Origin: Corallococcus sicarius
GTDB taxonomy: Bacteria; Myxococcota; Myxococcia; Myxococcales; Myxococcaceae
Assembly (NCBI RefSeq): GCF_003611735.1
Contig: NZ_RAWG01000028.1
Location: forward strand, 1 to 52,435
DNA length: 52,435 nucleotides
Direction: 5' to 3'
Below, piece by piece: positions 45,044 through 52,435 of the stretch. The notes under the pieces were generated by a model that was not told where the DNA came from, did not search any database, and saw only the letters and a program-made list of their open reading frames with translations. The translations under genes were made by a program, and so were the position numbers. Position 1 is the first letter of the stretch. The number at the start of each line of letters is the position of its first letter.

Positions 45044-47155
45044 TCAACGCCCCAGCCCGCGGGCGAAGCGCACCCGCGTCGCCCACTCCGGGAAGTCGAT
45101 GAAGGGATTGCGGTTCTTCTGGATGGAGAAGATGGCCTGGTTCCGATGCAGCTCCCACTCGGAGGGCGGTTCCTGCTGGTGCCAGCGCAGCAGCGTCTCC
45201 AGCCGCTCCTCGGGGAACTCCGCCGGGCTGTTGATGGCGTTGGAATAGCGGACGAGGAAGTAGAGCGTGGCGCGCGCGGCGGCCCCCTTTCCGCCGCCCG
45301 GCTCGAACCGGTTCCCGTCGGACCGCCCGCAGTCGTGAAAGACAGCCTCCGTGCGGGGGAACTCGAAGTAGGCATGGTTGCCGCGGAAGCTGTTGCAGCG
45401 CATCTCGCAGGTGAACAGGTGGTGCAGGTCTCCGCGCATCGGCTCCTTGGCATTGAACCAGGACTGGGGCACGACGTGCTCGCAGTTGAACGGCAGGAGG
45501 GCCTCCAACTGCTCCAGGAAGCCGTCGTCGAGCCCCTCCGTCAGGGGCCGCTCCAGGAGCCGTTGCACACGCTCCCGCTCCACCTCCAGGTCCCGCTGGA
45601 GGATCTCCTGGAGCGAGAAGGAGTGGCCCGCCGCTGAATACAGCGAGCGAAGGAGGAGATCCTTCTGGCGGTCCACCCACGGGTAGACCCAGCGGCTCGG
45701 CTTGTAGGAGGGGCGCACCGTATGCGTCCGCTCGAGCAGCCCGTGCAGGCCGTCATAGAACGCGTCCGAGTCCGAGTCCGGCTGCACGCCTTCGTAGTAG
45801 CGCTCGCGGTCCAGCGCGTCCGCATCGGCGTCGTAATAGGGCAGGTCCCGCGTCCGCCGGGCTTCCGCGACAGCCGCCGCGATGTCGACCTGGGTCAGGC
45901 CCGGTGCCCCGGGCCCCACGCCTCCGTCGGGTGGACCTGCAGGCACTGGCGCGGTCTGGCCGTCCTCCCCCAGGACGGGAACCCCCAGGCGGAGGGTGAG
46001 GTGGAGCGGAATGGTGAGCGCGAGGGTATCGCTGCGTGACGCCGGGACGGAGGGGCCGGGAGATGGCGGCGGAGGTGAAGGCGGCACCGCGGTGGGGCCT
46101 TCGTTGCCCTTCCACGCGTCCGCCCAGGGGAGCTGCCCACCGACGTTCGTCTTCGTGAAGAGCACCCCGGCATCGACCACGCGGGAGTCCCGGCTGAGGT
46201 CATGGGCGGACACCGCGTAGTTCGCTTCGAGGTACCGGCCCCCGAAGTGGAGCCCGAGCACCCGGCCCGTGCGCGCATCCAGGATGGCCGAGCCCGAGTT
46301 GCCCCCGAGCGTCGAGCTGTCGTGCGCCATCACCTCCACCGTCCGGCCGAAGCTCGAGGTGCGCCGTGTGCCCATGATCTTGCCCGGCTGCAGGCGCTTG
46401 ACCTGGTAGACGCCCCGGAAGATGCGGTGCTGGAGCGCGGCATCGTTGCGCGGGTCCTGCGCGGGATACCCGATGACGACGACGTCCTGCTCGCGCACCT
46501 CGTCCGCGTGGCGCGAATCCAGGGTGAGGGGCTGCAGTCCGTCAACCCCCTCGACCTCCATCAGCGCCATGTCCCAATAGGGATGGATCATCAGGACGCG
46601 CCGCACGCGGAAGGGCGCGGATGCGCTTGAGCCGCGCTCCCGTTTGAAGTCCACCTGCACGGTGTCGAGCCCCGGATGGAACCGCAGCCCCCGCATCCCC
46701 AGCCCCAGCGTGAACACCTCGGCCACGTGGCGATTGGTCATCAGCAGCCCGCGCCCGACCACGAAGCCTGTTCCCACGTACGGCAGCGTCGGGTGCTCGG
46801 GAACCTCCACGCGTCCGATGGCGGGAATGGCCGCCTCGATGGGCTTGCGGAACTTCGCGTCATCCAGGGCGCCCCAGGGTGAGCCGGGGCGCAGGTAGCT
46901 GCCGTTGATGATGTCCACGACCGGTCTGTTGCGAGGCAGGACGATGGCTTCGAGCGCCCACAGCTCCTCTGGCCGCAGGGTGGACTCCAGCCCCCGGGTC
47001 ACCGCGTGGGCCGCCTTGAGGGCATGGTCCAGGACCTCGGCACTGGATTCGAGCGGGGCGCTGCTGTCCGTCGCGAGCGACTCGATGGTTTCGGGCGAAG
47101 GGGCGATCCGCTTCGCGTAGGCCAAGAGCCGCCGCTGCTTCTCCTGCTCGTTCAC
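45044..47155 (-). CDS. Trypsin-like serine protease fused to endonuclease I (NucM/EndA) domain
   Basis: 703 aa from GTG 47155, which has GGGAGGGG 4-6 bases upstream. No signal peptide, so it is probably cytoplasmic. Residues 1-118 are helical, with ALEAIVLPRNRPVVDIINGSY as seen ahead of protease domains in related fusions. The chymotrypsin-fold domain (about 120-340) has the triad His143 (TNRHVAEVF), Asp195 (YWDMALMEV) and Ser287 (LGGNSGSAI). A Pro/Ser linker (353-372) and an acidic segment (about 425-470) follow. The nuclease domain (about 480-695) has CEHVVPQSWFN (His560), GDLHHLF, CNSFRGNHAYF and NRNPFIDFPEW, as in endonuclease I. A self-regulated nuclease released by proteolysis is a plausible design; this is inference. 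Confidence 0.93.
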   Translation of the reverse strand: MNEQEKQRRLLAYAKRIAPSPETIESLATDSSAPLESSAEVLDHALKAAHAVTRGLESTLRPEELWALEAIVLPRNRPVVDIINGSYLRPGSPWGALDDAKFRKPIEAAIPAIGRVEVPEHPTLPYVGTGFVVGRGLLMTNRHVAEVFTLGLGMRGLRFHPGLDTVQVDFKRERGSSASAPFRVRRVLMIHPYWDMALMEVEGVDGLQPLTLDSRHADEVREQDVVVIGYPAQDPRNDAALQHRIFRGVYQVKRLQPGKIMGTRRTSSFGRTVEVMAHDSSTLGGNSGSAILDARTGRVLGLHFGGRYLEANYAVSAHDLSRDSRVVDAGVLFTKTNVGGQLPWADAWKGNEGPTAVPPSPPPPSPGPSVPASRSDTLALTIPLHLTLRLGVPVLGEDGQTAPVPAGPPDGGVGPGAPGLTQVDIAAAVAEARRTRDLPYYDADADALDRERYYEGVQPDSDSDAFYDGLHGLLERTHTVRPSYKPSRWVYPWVDRQKDLLLRSLYSAAGHSFSLQEILQRDLEVERERVQRLLERPLTEGLDDGFLEQLEALLPFNCEHVVPQSWFNAKEPMRGDLHHLFTCEMRCNSFRGNHAYFEFPRTEAVFHDCGRSDGNRFEPGGGKGAAARATLYFLVRYSNAINSPAEFPEERLETLLRWHQQEPPSEWELHRNQAIFSIQKNRNPFIDFPEWATRVRFARGLGR

Positions 47156-47167
47156 GCATCCCCTCCC

Positions 47168-47217
47168 GGGCTTCGGCCGCCGTATCCGCGGCCGCAAGCC
47201 CCCTGCATGCACGCAGG
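47168..47217 (-). promoter_or_regulatory. Two stacked hairpins in the leader of the protease-nuclease gene
   Basis: GGGCTT-c-GGCCGC (47168-47180) pairs with GCGGCC-gc-AAGCCC (47188-47201), a 12-bp stem with a small bulge. Next to it CCTGC (47202-47206) pairs with GCAGG (47213-47217). The larger stem ends just before the Shine-Dalgarno on the minus strand. It lies 80 bases behind the cupin stop, so it could end cupin transcripts or restrain translation of the nuclease. Confidence 0.55.
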
Positions 47218-47281
47218 AGGGGAGCAGACACCATCACCCTCAAAGGCTGGCGTAACGTCATGAGTCCTGGCGCCTCGCGGC

Positions 47282-47659
47282 TCAGGCCTTGGCGGCCTTC
47301 CCCTTCGTCGTGGCCTCCGAGTGCTCGTCGCGGCCGTGCACGGCGGACGAGGGGCTGGTGGCCTCCACGGCGGAGAACGTCTCCAGGATCTTGTACGTGT
47401 GGCTGGAGCCGCGCGGCACGAGCCACGAGTCACCGGGGTTGAGCAGGATGACCTGTCCCTCCAGGTGCAGCTCCGCGCGGCCCTTGAGCACGTAGCCCAC
47501 CGTCTCGTAGTCGCGGACGCTGGCGGGCTTGGCCTCGGCGGGCGGCTCGTCCTCCCACAGCCGCATGGCCACGCGGACGCCGGAGGCCAGGTACTTCTGG
47601 CCCATCTCTCCCTTGGGGGAGTGGCGGCTTTCGACCTTCTTCACGCTGGTGTCGCCCAT
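47282..47659 (-). CDS. Small cupin-domain protein
   Basis: 125 aa. A single cupin barrel (about 30-105): RDYETVGYVLKGRAELHLEGQVILLNPGDSWLVPRGSSHTYKILETFSAVEATSP, with the PGD turn and one His in motif 2 (SSHTYK); the usual His pair of motif 1 is replaced by Tyr/Thr positions, so metal binding is uncertain. The C-terminal tail is polar (HGRDEHSEATTKGKAAKA). AAGGAGA lies before ATG 47659. It is upstream of, and on the same strand as, the protease-nuclease gene. Function unknown. Confidence 0.88.
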   Translation of the reverse strand: MGDTSVKKVESRHSPKGEMGQKYLASGVRVAMRLWEDEPPAEAKPASVRDYETVGYVLKGRAELHLEGQVILLNPGDSWLVPRGSSHTYKILETFSAVEATSPSSAVHGRDEHSEATTKGKAAKA

Positions 47660-47783
47660 GTTCGCGTCTCCTTGGGGGCGGCGTGCGACGCCGCGCTCCT
47701 CAAGGCAGAAGGTAGGGAAGACCCCGGACATTGGCGGGACGCGTCGCGCCGGCTGCCTGCCTGGCCTGCGTCCCAAAAGACGA

Positions 47784-47814
47784 AAGCCCAACCTCCCTGA
47801 GGGAGACTGGGCTT
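47784..47814 (-). terminator. Terminator of the cold-shock gene
   Basis: Outer stem AAGCCCA/TGGGCTT and inner stem CTCCC/GGGAG with a two-base mismatch between and a 3-base loop. On the minus strand the stem is followed by TCGTCTTTTGG, a usable U-tract, 37 bases after the stop. Confidence 0.8.
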
Positions 47815-47850
47815 CGGTGACTCACCGGTCGCGGAGAGTCGGGGCTTCGA

Positions 47851-48054
47851 TCAAGGCGCGGCGCGAACGTTCTGCGCCTGGAGGCCCTTCGGGCCCTTGG
47901 TGACCTCGAACTCCACCTTCTGGCCTTCAGCCAGGGTGCGGAAGCCATCCATGTTGATGGCAGTGTGATGGCAGAAAACGTCCTCGCCATTGTCCTGCGC
48001 GATGAAGCCAAAACCCTTCGCGTCGTTGAACCACTTCACGGTACCGAATGCCAT
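47851..48054 (-). CDS. Cold shock protein (CspA family)
   Basis: 67 aa. The single cold-shock domain has RNP1 KGFGFI (13-18) and RNP2 as DVFCHHTAI (Cys28 replaces the usual Val), then [30 protein letters not shown]/single-strand DNA chaperone that melts mRNA structure. ATG at 48054; frame upstream (24 codons) is the leader. The transcript probably has a long 5' leader as is usual for csp genes; the 346 bases upstream contain no other gene. Own terminator downstream. Confidence 0.97.
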   Translation of the reverse strand: MAFGTVKWFNDAKGFGFIAQDNGEDVFCHHTAINMDGFRTLAEGQKVEFEVTKGPKGLQAQNVRAAP

Positions 48055-48400
48055 TGTGAGTCTCTTCTCTTTCTCTGCATTGAGCTGGTGACCGGCTTGC
48101 GCCAGCCACCCGTACCGGAAACGCACATCGCCCCCGGCACGCCGGGCACTCTACCTGCTTCCCGCGCGAACACCACTCCAGAGGAAGGAATCGTGCGAGC
48201 AGGCGTCCTTCATCCGACAGAAGGACTTGAATGAGGCCCGCTGACTCAACACCCCGGCGTCCGCGGCGCATTCCGGAGGCCTTCATACTTCTTCACCGCA
48301 GCCGGGCGTGGGCTTCACACCCGCTCTCTACCTTGTGCTCCGTCAGAAACGACTTGGGCCCGCTTGAGCGGTGCCCGACCTGCCTCACGGAGCCACACCC
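48055..48400. other. Divergent intergenic region of 346 bases
   Basis: Separates the cold-shock gene (minus) from the Spy-like operon (plus). It must contain both promoters. The cold-shock side begins with a purine/pyrimidine-biased leader (GAGAAAGAGAAGAG read on the minus strand). No convincing -35/-10 pair, riboswitch or small ORF was recognised. Confidence 0.45.
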
Positions 48401-48919
48401 ATGTTCGGATTCGTATTCGGTACCGCCTGCCTCGCCGGCCTCTTCGCCACCCTGCGTCGGGGGCGCCACGGCCACCCCGGTTACGGCCACGGAGGGATGT
48501 GGCGCGCGCGGCCCCGGCTGCGCTGGCTGTTCGAGCGGCTGGAGACGTCCCCCGGCCAGGAGAAGGTCATCGTGAAGGCGGTGGAGGACGCGCGCGAGGC
48601 CTTCGCCAAGGTGCGCGACCAGTGGGGGCCCAGCCGCACGGCGCTCGGCACGTCGATGCGCGGGGAGCACTTCGACGGGGCCGTGCTGCGCGAGCTGTTC
48701 AGCCGCCACGACGTGGCCCTGGAGACGCTGCGCAACGCGGTGCAGGACGGCCTGTCGTCGGTGCACGAGGCGTTGGATCCGCGCCAGCGCCGTGAGCTCG
48801 CGGACATCATCGAGCACGGCTGGGGCTACGGCTGGCGCGGCGCGGGCCGGGGACGGCGCTGCGGCGGCCACGGGCGCTGGAGCAGCCACAACGATGACGC
48901 CCCGCCGTCCATGATCTGA
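48401..48919 (+). CDS. Spy/CpxP-like periplasmic protein, His-rich
   Basis: 172 aa. A hydrophobic N-terminus (MFGFVFGTACLAGLFATL) anchors or exports it. It is followed by a His/Gly-rich patch (RRGRHGHPGYGHGGMWR) and a helical domain (about 43-150) with LFERLETSPGQEKVIVKAVEDAREAFAKVRDQWG and ALDPRQRRELADIIEHGWG. The LETSPGQ and LDPxQRRELAD motifs match the LTxxQ pattern of Spy/CpxP/ZraP periplasmic chaperones and metal sensors. The C-terminus is again Gly/His/Cys-rich (RRCGGHGRW). First gene of a four-gene operon with a two-component system; it likely reports envelope or metal stress to the kinase. ATG at 48401. Confidence 0.85.
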   Translation: MFGFVFGTACLAGLFATLRRGRHGHPGYGHGGMWRARPRLRWLFERLETSPGQEKVIVKAVEDAREAFAKVRDQWGPSRTALGTSMRGEHFDGAVLRELFSRHDVALETLRNAVQDGLSSVHEALDPRQRRELADIIEHGWGYGWRGAGRGRRCGGHGRWSSHNDDAPPSMI

Positions 48920-48971
48920 GCCTCCCCGCTTCGCCTTCCCTCTTCGCCTCGCCTCTTCCTGGAGAATTCCC

Positions 48972-49187
48972 ATGAGACACCGACTGCTCGTCGTCCTCCT
49001 CGCCGCGGGTGCCATCGGAGGCTATGCCTCCGGCTTCGCGAGCCTCTCCCGCCACCACCGCGCGTCGTGCCACCGCGGCGACTGGGGCAGCACCGCCTAC
49101 CGCAACGGCGCGCCGCCCTACTGGGACTGGCACGCGCGGCAGCGCTCGGAGGCCGCGGGGCCTTCTGAAGCACCGGGAGCGCGCTAG
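48972..49187 (+). CDS. Small exported or membrane-anchored protein
   Basis: 71 aa. An N-terminal hydrophobic segment (LLVVLLAAGAIGGYASG) is followed by a short His/Arg-rich stretch (LSRHHRASCHRGDWG) and a Trp/Pro-containing tail. GGAGAATTCCC precedes ATG 48972. Located between the Spy-like gene and the regulator gene, 12 bases before the latter, so clearly in the operon. No family recognised; it may be a small partner of the sensory system. Confidence 0.8.
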   Translation: MRHRLLVVLLAAGAIGGYASGFASLSRHHRASCHRGDWGSTAYRNGAPPYWDWHARQRSEAAGPSEAPGAR

Positions 49188-49199
49188 GATTCCTCGCCC

Positions 49200-49880
49200 A
49201 TGCCCACCCGCGTCCTGCTCATCGACGACGACACCCGGATGTTCGAGCTGCTCGCGGAGTACCTCGGGCAGAACGGCATCACCGTCAGCCACGCGCCCGA
49301 CGGAGGACGCGGGCTGGCGGCGCTGGAAGCCCACGCCTTCGACGCCGTGCTCCTGGACGTGATGATGCCGGGCATGGATGGGCTGGAGGTGTGCAAGCGC
49401 ATCCGGGCCAAGAGCCGCATCCCCGTGTTGATGCTCACCGCCAAGGGGGATGAGACGGACCGGGTGGTGGGCCTGGAGCTGGGCGCGGACGACTACCTGC
49501 CCAAGCCCTTCGGCCCGCGCGAGTTGCTCGCCCGCCTGCGCGCGGTGCTGCGGCGGGCCCAGCCTTCGGCGGTGGCGGACCGGCTGGAGTCGAGCGGGGT
49601 GTCCATCGACGTGTCCGGGCGCGAGGTGCGGGTGGAGGGGCGCGCGGTGGACCTGACGGGGCTGGAGTTCGACCTGCTGCTCGCGCTGGTGCGCCGGGCC
49701 GGCCGGGTGATTCCCCGCGACGCGCTGCTGGGCGAGGCGGGCCGCAGCGACACGGTGGTGAGCGAGCGCACGGTGGACGTGCACATCTCCCACCTGCGCC
49801 AGAAGCTGGGGGACGTGGGCACGCGCCTCATCAAGACGGTGCGCGGCGTGGGCTACGTCTTCGCCAAGGAAGGCACCTGA
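49200..49880 (+). CDS. OmpR/CpxR-like response regulator
   Basis: 226 aa. Receiver with Asp9-Asp10-Asp11, phospho-acceptor Asp53 (VLLDVMMPGMDG), TAKGDE and Lys in LPKPFGPRELLARL; winged-helix output with VDLTGLEFDLLLALVRRAGRVIPRDALLG and VDVHISHLRQKLG, then GVGYVF. This is close in style to CpxR/RstA. Its stop shares a base with the kinase ATG (ATGA-type overlap TGATG). It most likely activates the operon. Confidence 0.96.
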   Translation: MPTRVLLIDDDTRMFELLAEYLGQNGITVSHAPDGGRGLAALEAHAFDAVLLDVMMPGMDGLEVCKRIRAKSRIPVLMLTAKGDETDRVVGLELGADDYLPKPFGPRELLARLRAVLRRAQPSAVADRLESSGVSIDVSGREVRVEGRAVDLTGLEFDLLLALVRRAGRVIPRDALLGEAGRSDTVVSERTVDVHISHLRQKLGDVGTRLIKTVRGVGYVFAKEGT

Positions 49881-51274
49881 TGGGCTGGCGCCACCGGCAT
49901 CCCCCGGAGGACGGCTGCATCCCGCCCCCTCATCGTCGCCGCTTCGGCCGGCACGGCCACCACCGTGCCCCGTGGCACCTGGGACGGCTGGGGTCCTTCG
50001 TGCAGGCGCGGCTGCGGCGGCGGCTGTTCGTCATGTTCGGGCTCACCATCCTCGTCACGGTGCTGGTGGTGTCCGGGGTGATGAACCTGGTGGGCGGCTC
50101 GACGTGGAAGCACGAGACGGAGCGCATGCGCACGTTCGTGGGCCACCGCTTCGCGGAGGTGTGGGACGCGCCCGCCGAGCGCGCGTCCCTGGTGCGGAGC
50201 ATCTCCCAAGACCTGGACGTGGACGTGGAGCTGACCGACCCGTCCGGCGCGGTGCTCGAGCGTGGAGGAGAGCCGTGCCACAAGCCGGATACGTCCTTTC
50301 CGGTGATGCGCGGGGGCGTGCTCCTGGGGACGGCGCGGACGTGCTACCTGCGCACGCGGACCCGCAGCCCCCTGCGCGGCGTGTTGCCCCTGGGCATCGC
50401 GGTGATCGTGCTCTGGTCGGCGGCGGGCGGCATCTCGTACCGGCTGGCGCGGCCGGTGGACACGCTGGTGAAGGCCACGCAGGAGCTGGGCGCGGGCAAG
50501 CTGGGGACGCGGGCGAGCCTGCACCGCCACGCCACGGGTGAGTTCGCGGTGCTCGCCGAGTCCTTCAACGACATGGCGGCGCGCATCGAGAAGCAGATGG
50601 CGGACCAGCGCGAGCTGCTCGCGGCGGTGTCCCACGAGCTTCGCACCCCGCTGGCCCGGCTCCGGGTGCTGACGGAGCTGCTGCGCGACGGGGGTGGCAA
50701 CCCGCGCACGTTGGATCAGGTGGACCGCGAGGTGGTGGAGCTGGACGCGCTGGTGGGCGAGCTGCTCGCGAGCTCGCGCCTGGACTTCGGCCAGCTCACG
50801 CCCAAGGCCCTGGAGGCGGGGGTGCTCGCGGCCCAGGCGCTGGAGCGCGCCGGGCTGTCCGCCACGCTGTTGCAGCCGGAGACGGATGACGTGGCGCTGC
50901 TGGCGGATGCGACGCTGCTGGGGCGGGCGCTGGTGAACCTGCTCGACAACGCGCGTCGGCATGGGAACGGGGTGGAGGCGCTCCGCCTGCAGGACCAGGG
51001 CCCGGAGCACCTGTCCTTCTGCGTGGAGGACCGGGGCCCCGGACTGCTGCCGGGCGAGGAGACGCGCATCTTCCAGCCGTTCTACCGCAAGGACCGGGGC
51101 GGCGAGGCGCGAGAGGCCGGCTCCCTGGGGCTGGGGCTCGCGCTGGTGCAGCGGATTGCCCGGGCCCACGGCGGGGACACGTTCGCGGAGAACCGGCCCG
51201 GCGGAGGCGCGCGGGTGGGCTTCACGGTGCGGAAGAAGGGTCCCCCGAGTCCGACGGAGCTTCCGCAGGCGTAG
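49880..51274 (+). CDS. CpxA-like sensor histidine kinase with His-rich N-terminus
   Basis: 464 aa. The cytoplasmic N-terminus carries seven His and a Cys in the first 33 residues (His5, 7, 18, 25, 27, 28, 33), a possible metal site. TM1 at about 49-71 and TM2 at about 168-186 enclose a periplasmic sensor with a Cys pair (GEPCHKP, ARTCYL). HAMP, then His252 (AVSHELRTPLARL), N box LLGRALVNLLDNARRHG, G1 VEDRGPGL, F box FQPFYRKD and G2 GLGLALVQR. The domain order matches CpxA. ATG 49880 overlaps the regulator stop. Confidence 0.95.
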   Translation: MGWRHRHPPEDGCIPPPHRRRFGRHGHHRAPWHLGRLGSFVQARLRRRLFVMFGLTILVTVLVVSGVMNLVGGSTWKHETERMRTFVGHRFAEVWDAPAERASLVRSISQDLDVDVELTDPSGAVLERGGEPCHKPDTSFPVMRGGVLLGTARTCYLRTRTRSPLRGVLPLGIAVIVLWSAAGGISYRLARPVDTLVKATQELGAGKLGTRASLHRHATGEFAVLAESFNDMAARIEKQMADQRELLAAVSHELRTPLARLRVLTELLRDGGGNPRTLDQVDREVVELDALVGELLASSRLDFGQLTPKALEAGVLAAQALERAGLSATLLQPETDDVALLADATLLGRALVNLLDNARRHGNGVEALRLQDQGPEHLSFCVEDRGPGLLPGEETRIFQPFYRKDRGGEAREAGSLGLGLALVQRIARAHGGDTFAENRPGGGARVGFTVRKKGPPSPTELPQA

Positions 51275-51430
51275 CGACGACGCGGGGAGGCCCGGGGCCT
51301 CCGCGCCGCGAGCCCGCTGGAGCGCCCCATGGGCTGGGGGGCGCGCGGTGGACACGAGGCCCGCGAGGGCGAGCGGCTGCAGGTCCAACGAACAGGAGGG
51401 GCCAGCGAATGCGGCCCCTCCCTCCGTGCG

Positions 51431-52270
51431 CTACGGCTTCGCGGGCGCGTCCGTCGCGGCGAACGTGAACGCCGCGTCCACCGGAGCGCCGTCCTTCACG
51501 GTGACCTCCGCCGTCTTCGTGCCCAGCGTCTCGTGCCACGCCTCCAGCGTGTACGTGCCCGCGGGCAGGCCCGTCAGGGTGAACGTGCCGTCATCCGCCG
51601 TGGTGGTGAAGTACGGGTTCGGGTTGCTCACCACGTAGGCCGTCATCCACGGGTGCACGTCGCACTTGAGGCGCAGCACCTCCGCGTCGCCCGGCAGCGG
51701 CTTCTGGATGGGCGCGCCCAAGGGAGGCTGGGCCACGTTGAACACCGGCCGCGCGCCCACCACGCCGCGCACGTTGTGCAGCGTGCCGTCGCTGTTCTTG
51801 AACACCACCTGCTGACCCGCCACCGCGCCCTGCACGCGCGGCACGTAGGTGCACTTGGACTGATCCACCACCACCGGCGTCGAGGGCGCGGGGGGCGCTC
51901 CCGCCACCGTGCCGCGCACGCGCACCAGCACGTTCTGGAGCTTGCCGTCCTTCACCAGCACGGACTGCTCCTTCTCCGGCCGTCCGTCACACGCGGGGTC
52001 GGCGCTGGGCGCCAGGTCCGCCATCACCGGCGCCGTGCCGGTGAACGACACCGAGCCCTTCACCACGCCGTTGCCCGCGGGGGCCGCAGCCGCCGCCTCG
52101 CCCGTTCCCGCGCCCGCGTTCGGCGCCGGGGGCACCGCCTGCTGCGTGGGGGGCGTCGCGGCCGCCGGAGCCGTCGCGGCGGGCACGGGCGCTTCTTCCT
52201 TCTTGCACGCGGGCAGGGCCAGGAGCCCCACGACGGCGACCATCGACAAGCCAGGCGTACGCAGCTTCAT
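51431..52270 (-). CDS. Cupredoxin-like lipoprotein with carboxypeptidase-regulatory-like domain
   Basis: 279 aa. Lipobox LPAC, Cys22, then an Ala/Pro-rich linker (about 28-68). A domain with KGSVSFTGTAP and QQVVFKNSDGTLHNVRG leads to LRLKCDVHPWMTAYVV: His165, Cys203, His206 and Met209 are the four ligands expected of a type 1 copper site. The C-terminal 60 residues (NPYFTTTADDGTFTLTGLPAGTYTLEAWHETLG) are a carboxypeptidase-D-regulatory-like beta-sandwich. Predicted periplasmic electron carrier or copper protein; homologues are near respiratory genes in other myxobacteria, which cannot be checked here. Confidence 0.9.
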   Translation of the reverse strand: MKLRTPGLSMVAVVGLLALPACKKEEAPVPAATAPAAATPPTQQAVPPAPNAGAGTGEAAAAAPAGNGVVKGSVSFTGTAPVMADLAPSADPACDGRPEKEQSVLVKDGKLQNVLVRVRGTVAGAPPAPSTPVVVDQSKCTYVPRVQGAVAGQQVVFKNSDGTLHNVRGVVGARPVFNVAQPPLGAPIQKPLPGDAEVLRLKCDVHPWMTAYVVSNPNPYFTTTADDGTFTLTGLPAGTYTLEAWHETLGTKTAEVTVKDGAPVDAAFTFAATDAPAKP

Positions 52271-52355
52271 GAGGCAGTCTCCTCGACGTGGATCCAGGTT
52301 TCGGTGCCCGCCGTCGTAGTGGAAGGCACCGGGCAAGTCCAACAACCGCGGGGGG

Positions 52356-52433
52356 CTATTCGCGGCGGCTCACGCTGAACGCGGCCAGCCCCACGAACAC
52401 CGCCGCGAACGCGAGCAGCGCCGGCACCTCCCA
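52356..52433 (-). CDS. Partial: C-terminal transmembrane segment of a membrane protein
   Basis: The frame entering from the right edge encodes 25 residues, WEVPALLAFAAVFVGLAAFSV then SRRE, and stops at TAG (52356-52358). This is one transmembrane helix with a short positive tail. It lies 85 bases upstream of the cupredoxin-like gene on the same strand. The protein family cannot be told. Confidence 0.55.
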   Translation of the reverse strand, partial: WEVPALLAFAAVFVGLAAFSVSRRE

Positions 52434-52435
52434 CC

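Noticed and set aside
43839-45680. 613-codon minus-strand frame across the ABC transporter and nuclease genes
   Set aside because: Shadow of three well-supported genes; no domain visible.

Overview
The window is about 70% G+C and looks like chromosome of a fruiting myxobacterium of the Myxococcaceae (Corallococcus or Myxococcus type). The signs are a major sigma factor with a Lys/acid-rich N-terminal tail behind what looks like the end of dnaG, many lipoprotein genes (Cys-rich, delta-60, PD40, acidic-repeat), abundant GTG starts, and mostly single genes or short operons in changing orientation. The genus is inferred from gene style; no ribosomal gene is present. No phage, insertion sequence, integrase or CRISPR array is visible.

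Layout. 1-2.9 kb: housekeeping end (dnaG tail, rpoD/sigA, strong terminator, alkyltransferase-like protein, a tRNA with anticodon CAT). 3-6.7 kb: PhzF-family enzyme, a gene-poor stretch and a large protein of unknown function. 6.7-11.6 kb: divergent LysR regulator and M61-type peptidase sharing an LTTR box, amidohydrolase, small lipoprotein. 11.9-19.2 kb: four plus-strand genes (repeat lipoprotein, CocE-type hydrolase, short UvrA-like ABC protein, PD40 lipoprotein). 19.2-20.1 kb: two facing, decayed Cys-rich genes. 20.1-26.5 kb: mainly minus strand (TylF-type methyltransferase, DUF1624-type acyltransferase, a ClpN/HTH pair with tandem operators, trypsin-like lipoprotein, WGR/SUKH-like protein). 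26.7-36.6 kb: mainly plus strand (DHFR-like reductase, serine hydrolase, METTL25-like methyltransferase, O-methyltransferase with a decayed paralogue beside it, delta-60 lipoprotein, duplicated Cys-rich lipoprotein, GNAT, a broken gene, MscL). 36.7-40.6 kb: metzincin lipoprotein, Rid protein with divergent LysR, alpha/beta hydrolase. 40.7-44.9 kb: two-component system followed by an amino-acid-type ABC importer. 45.0-48.1 kb: protease-nuclease fusion, cupin, cold-shock protein. 48.4-51.3 kb: four-gene His-rich envelope-sensing operon. 51.4-52.4 kb: cupredoxin-like lipoprotein and the tail of a membrane protein.

The best candidates for new biology are: (1) the trypsin-like protease fused to an endonuclease I domain, with two stacked hairpins just upstream of its ribosome binding site; (2) a two-gene Clp-N/HTH module whose promoter carries a near-perfect -35/-10 pair embedded in two almost identical palindromes, with a likely leaderless start; (3) a His-rich Spy-like/response regulator/histidine kinase operon; (4) a two-component system with an 11-bp-spaced TTGACC direct repeat, whose motif recurs as the -35 of the downstream ABC transporter; and (5) enzymes that lack a catalytic residue (M61 with HGxxH, Rid protein without its arginine, ATL without its cysteine).

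Everything here was read by eye from translations and sequence. Family names rest on recognised motifs. Boundaries of domains, promoters and pseudogenes are estimates.
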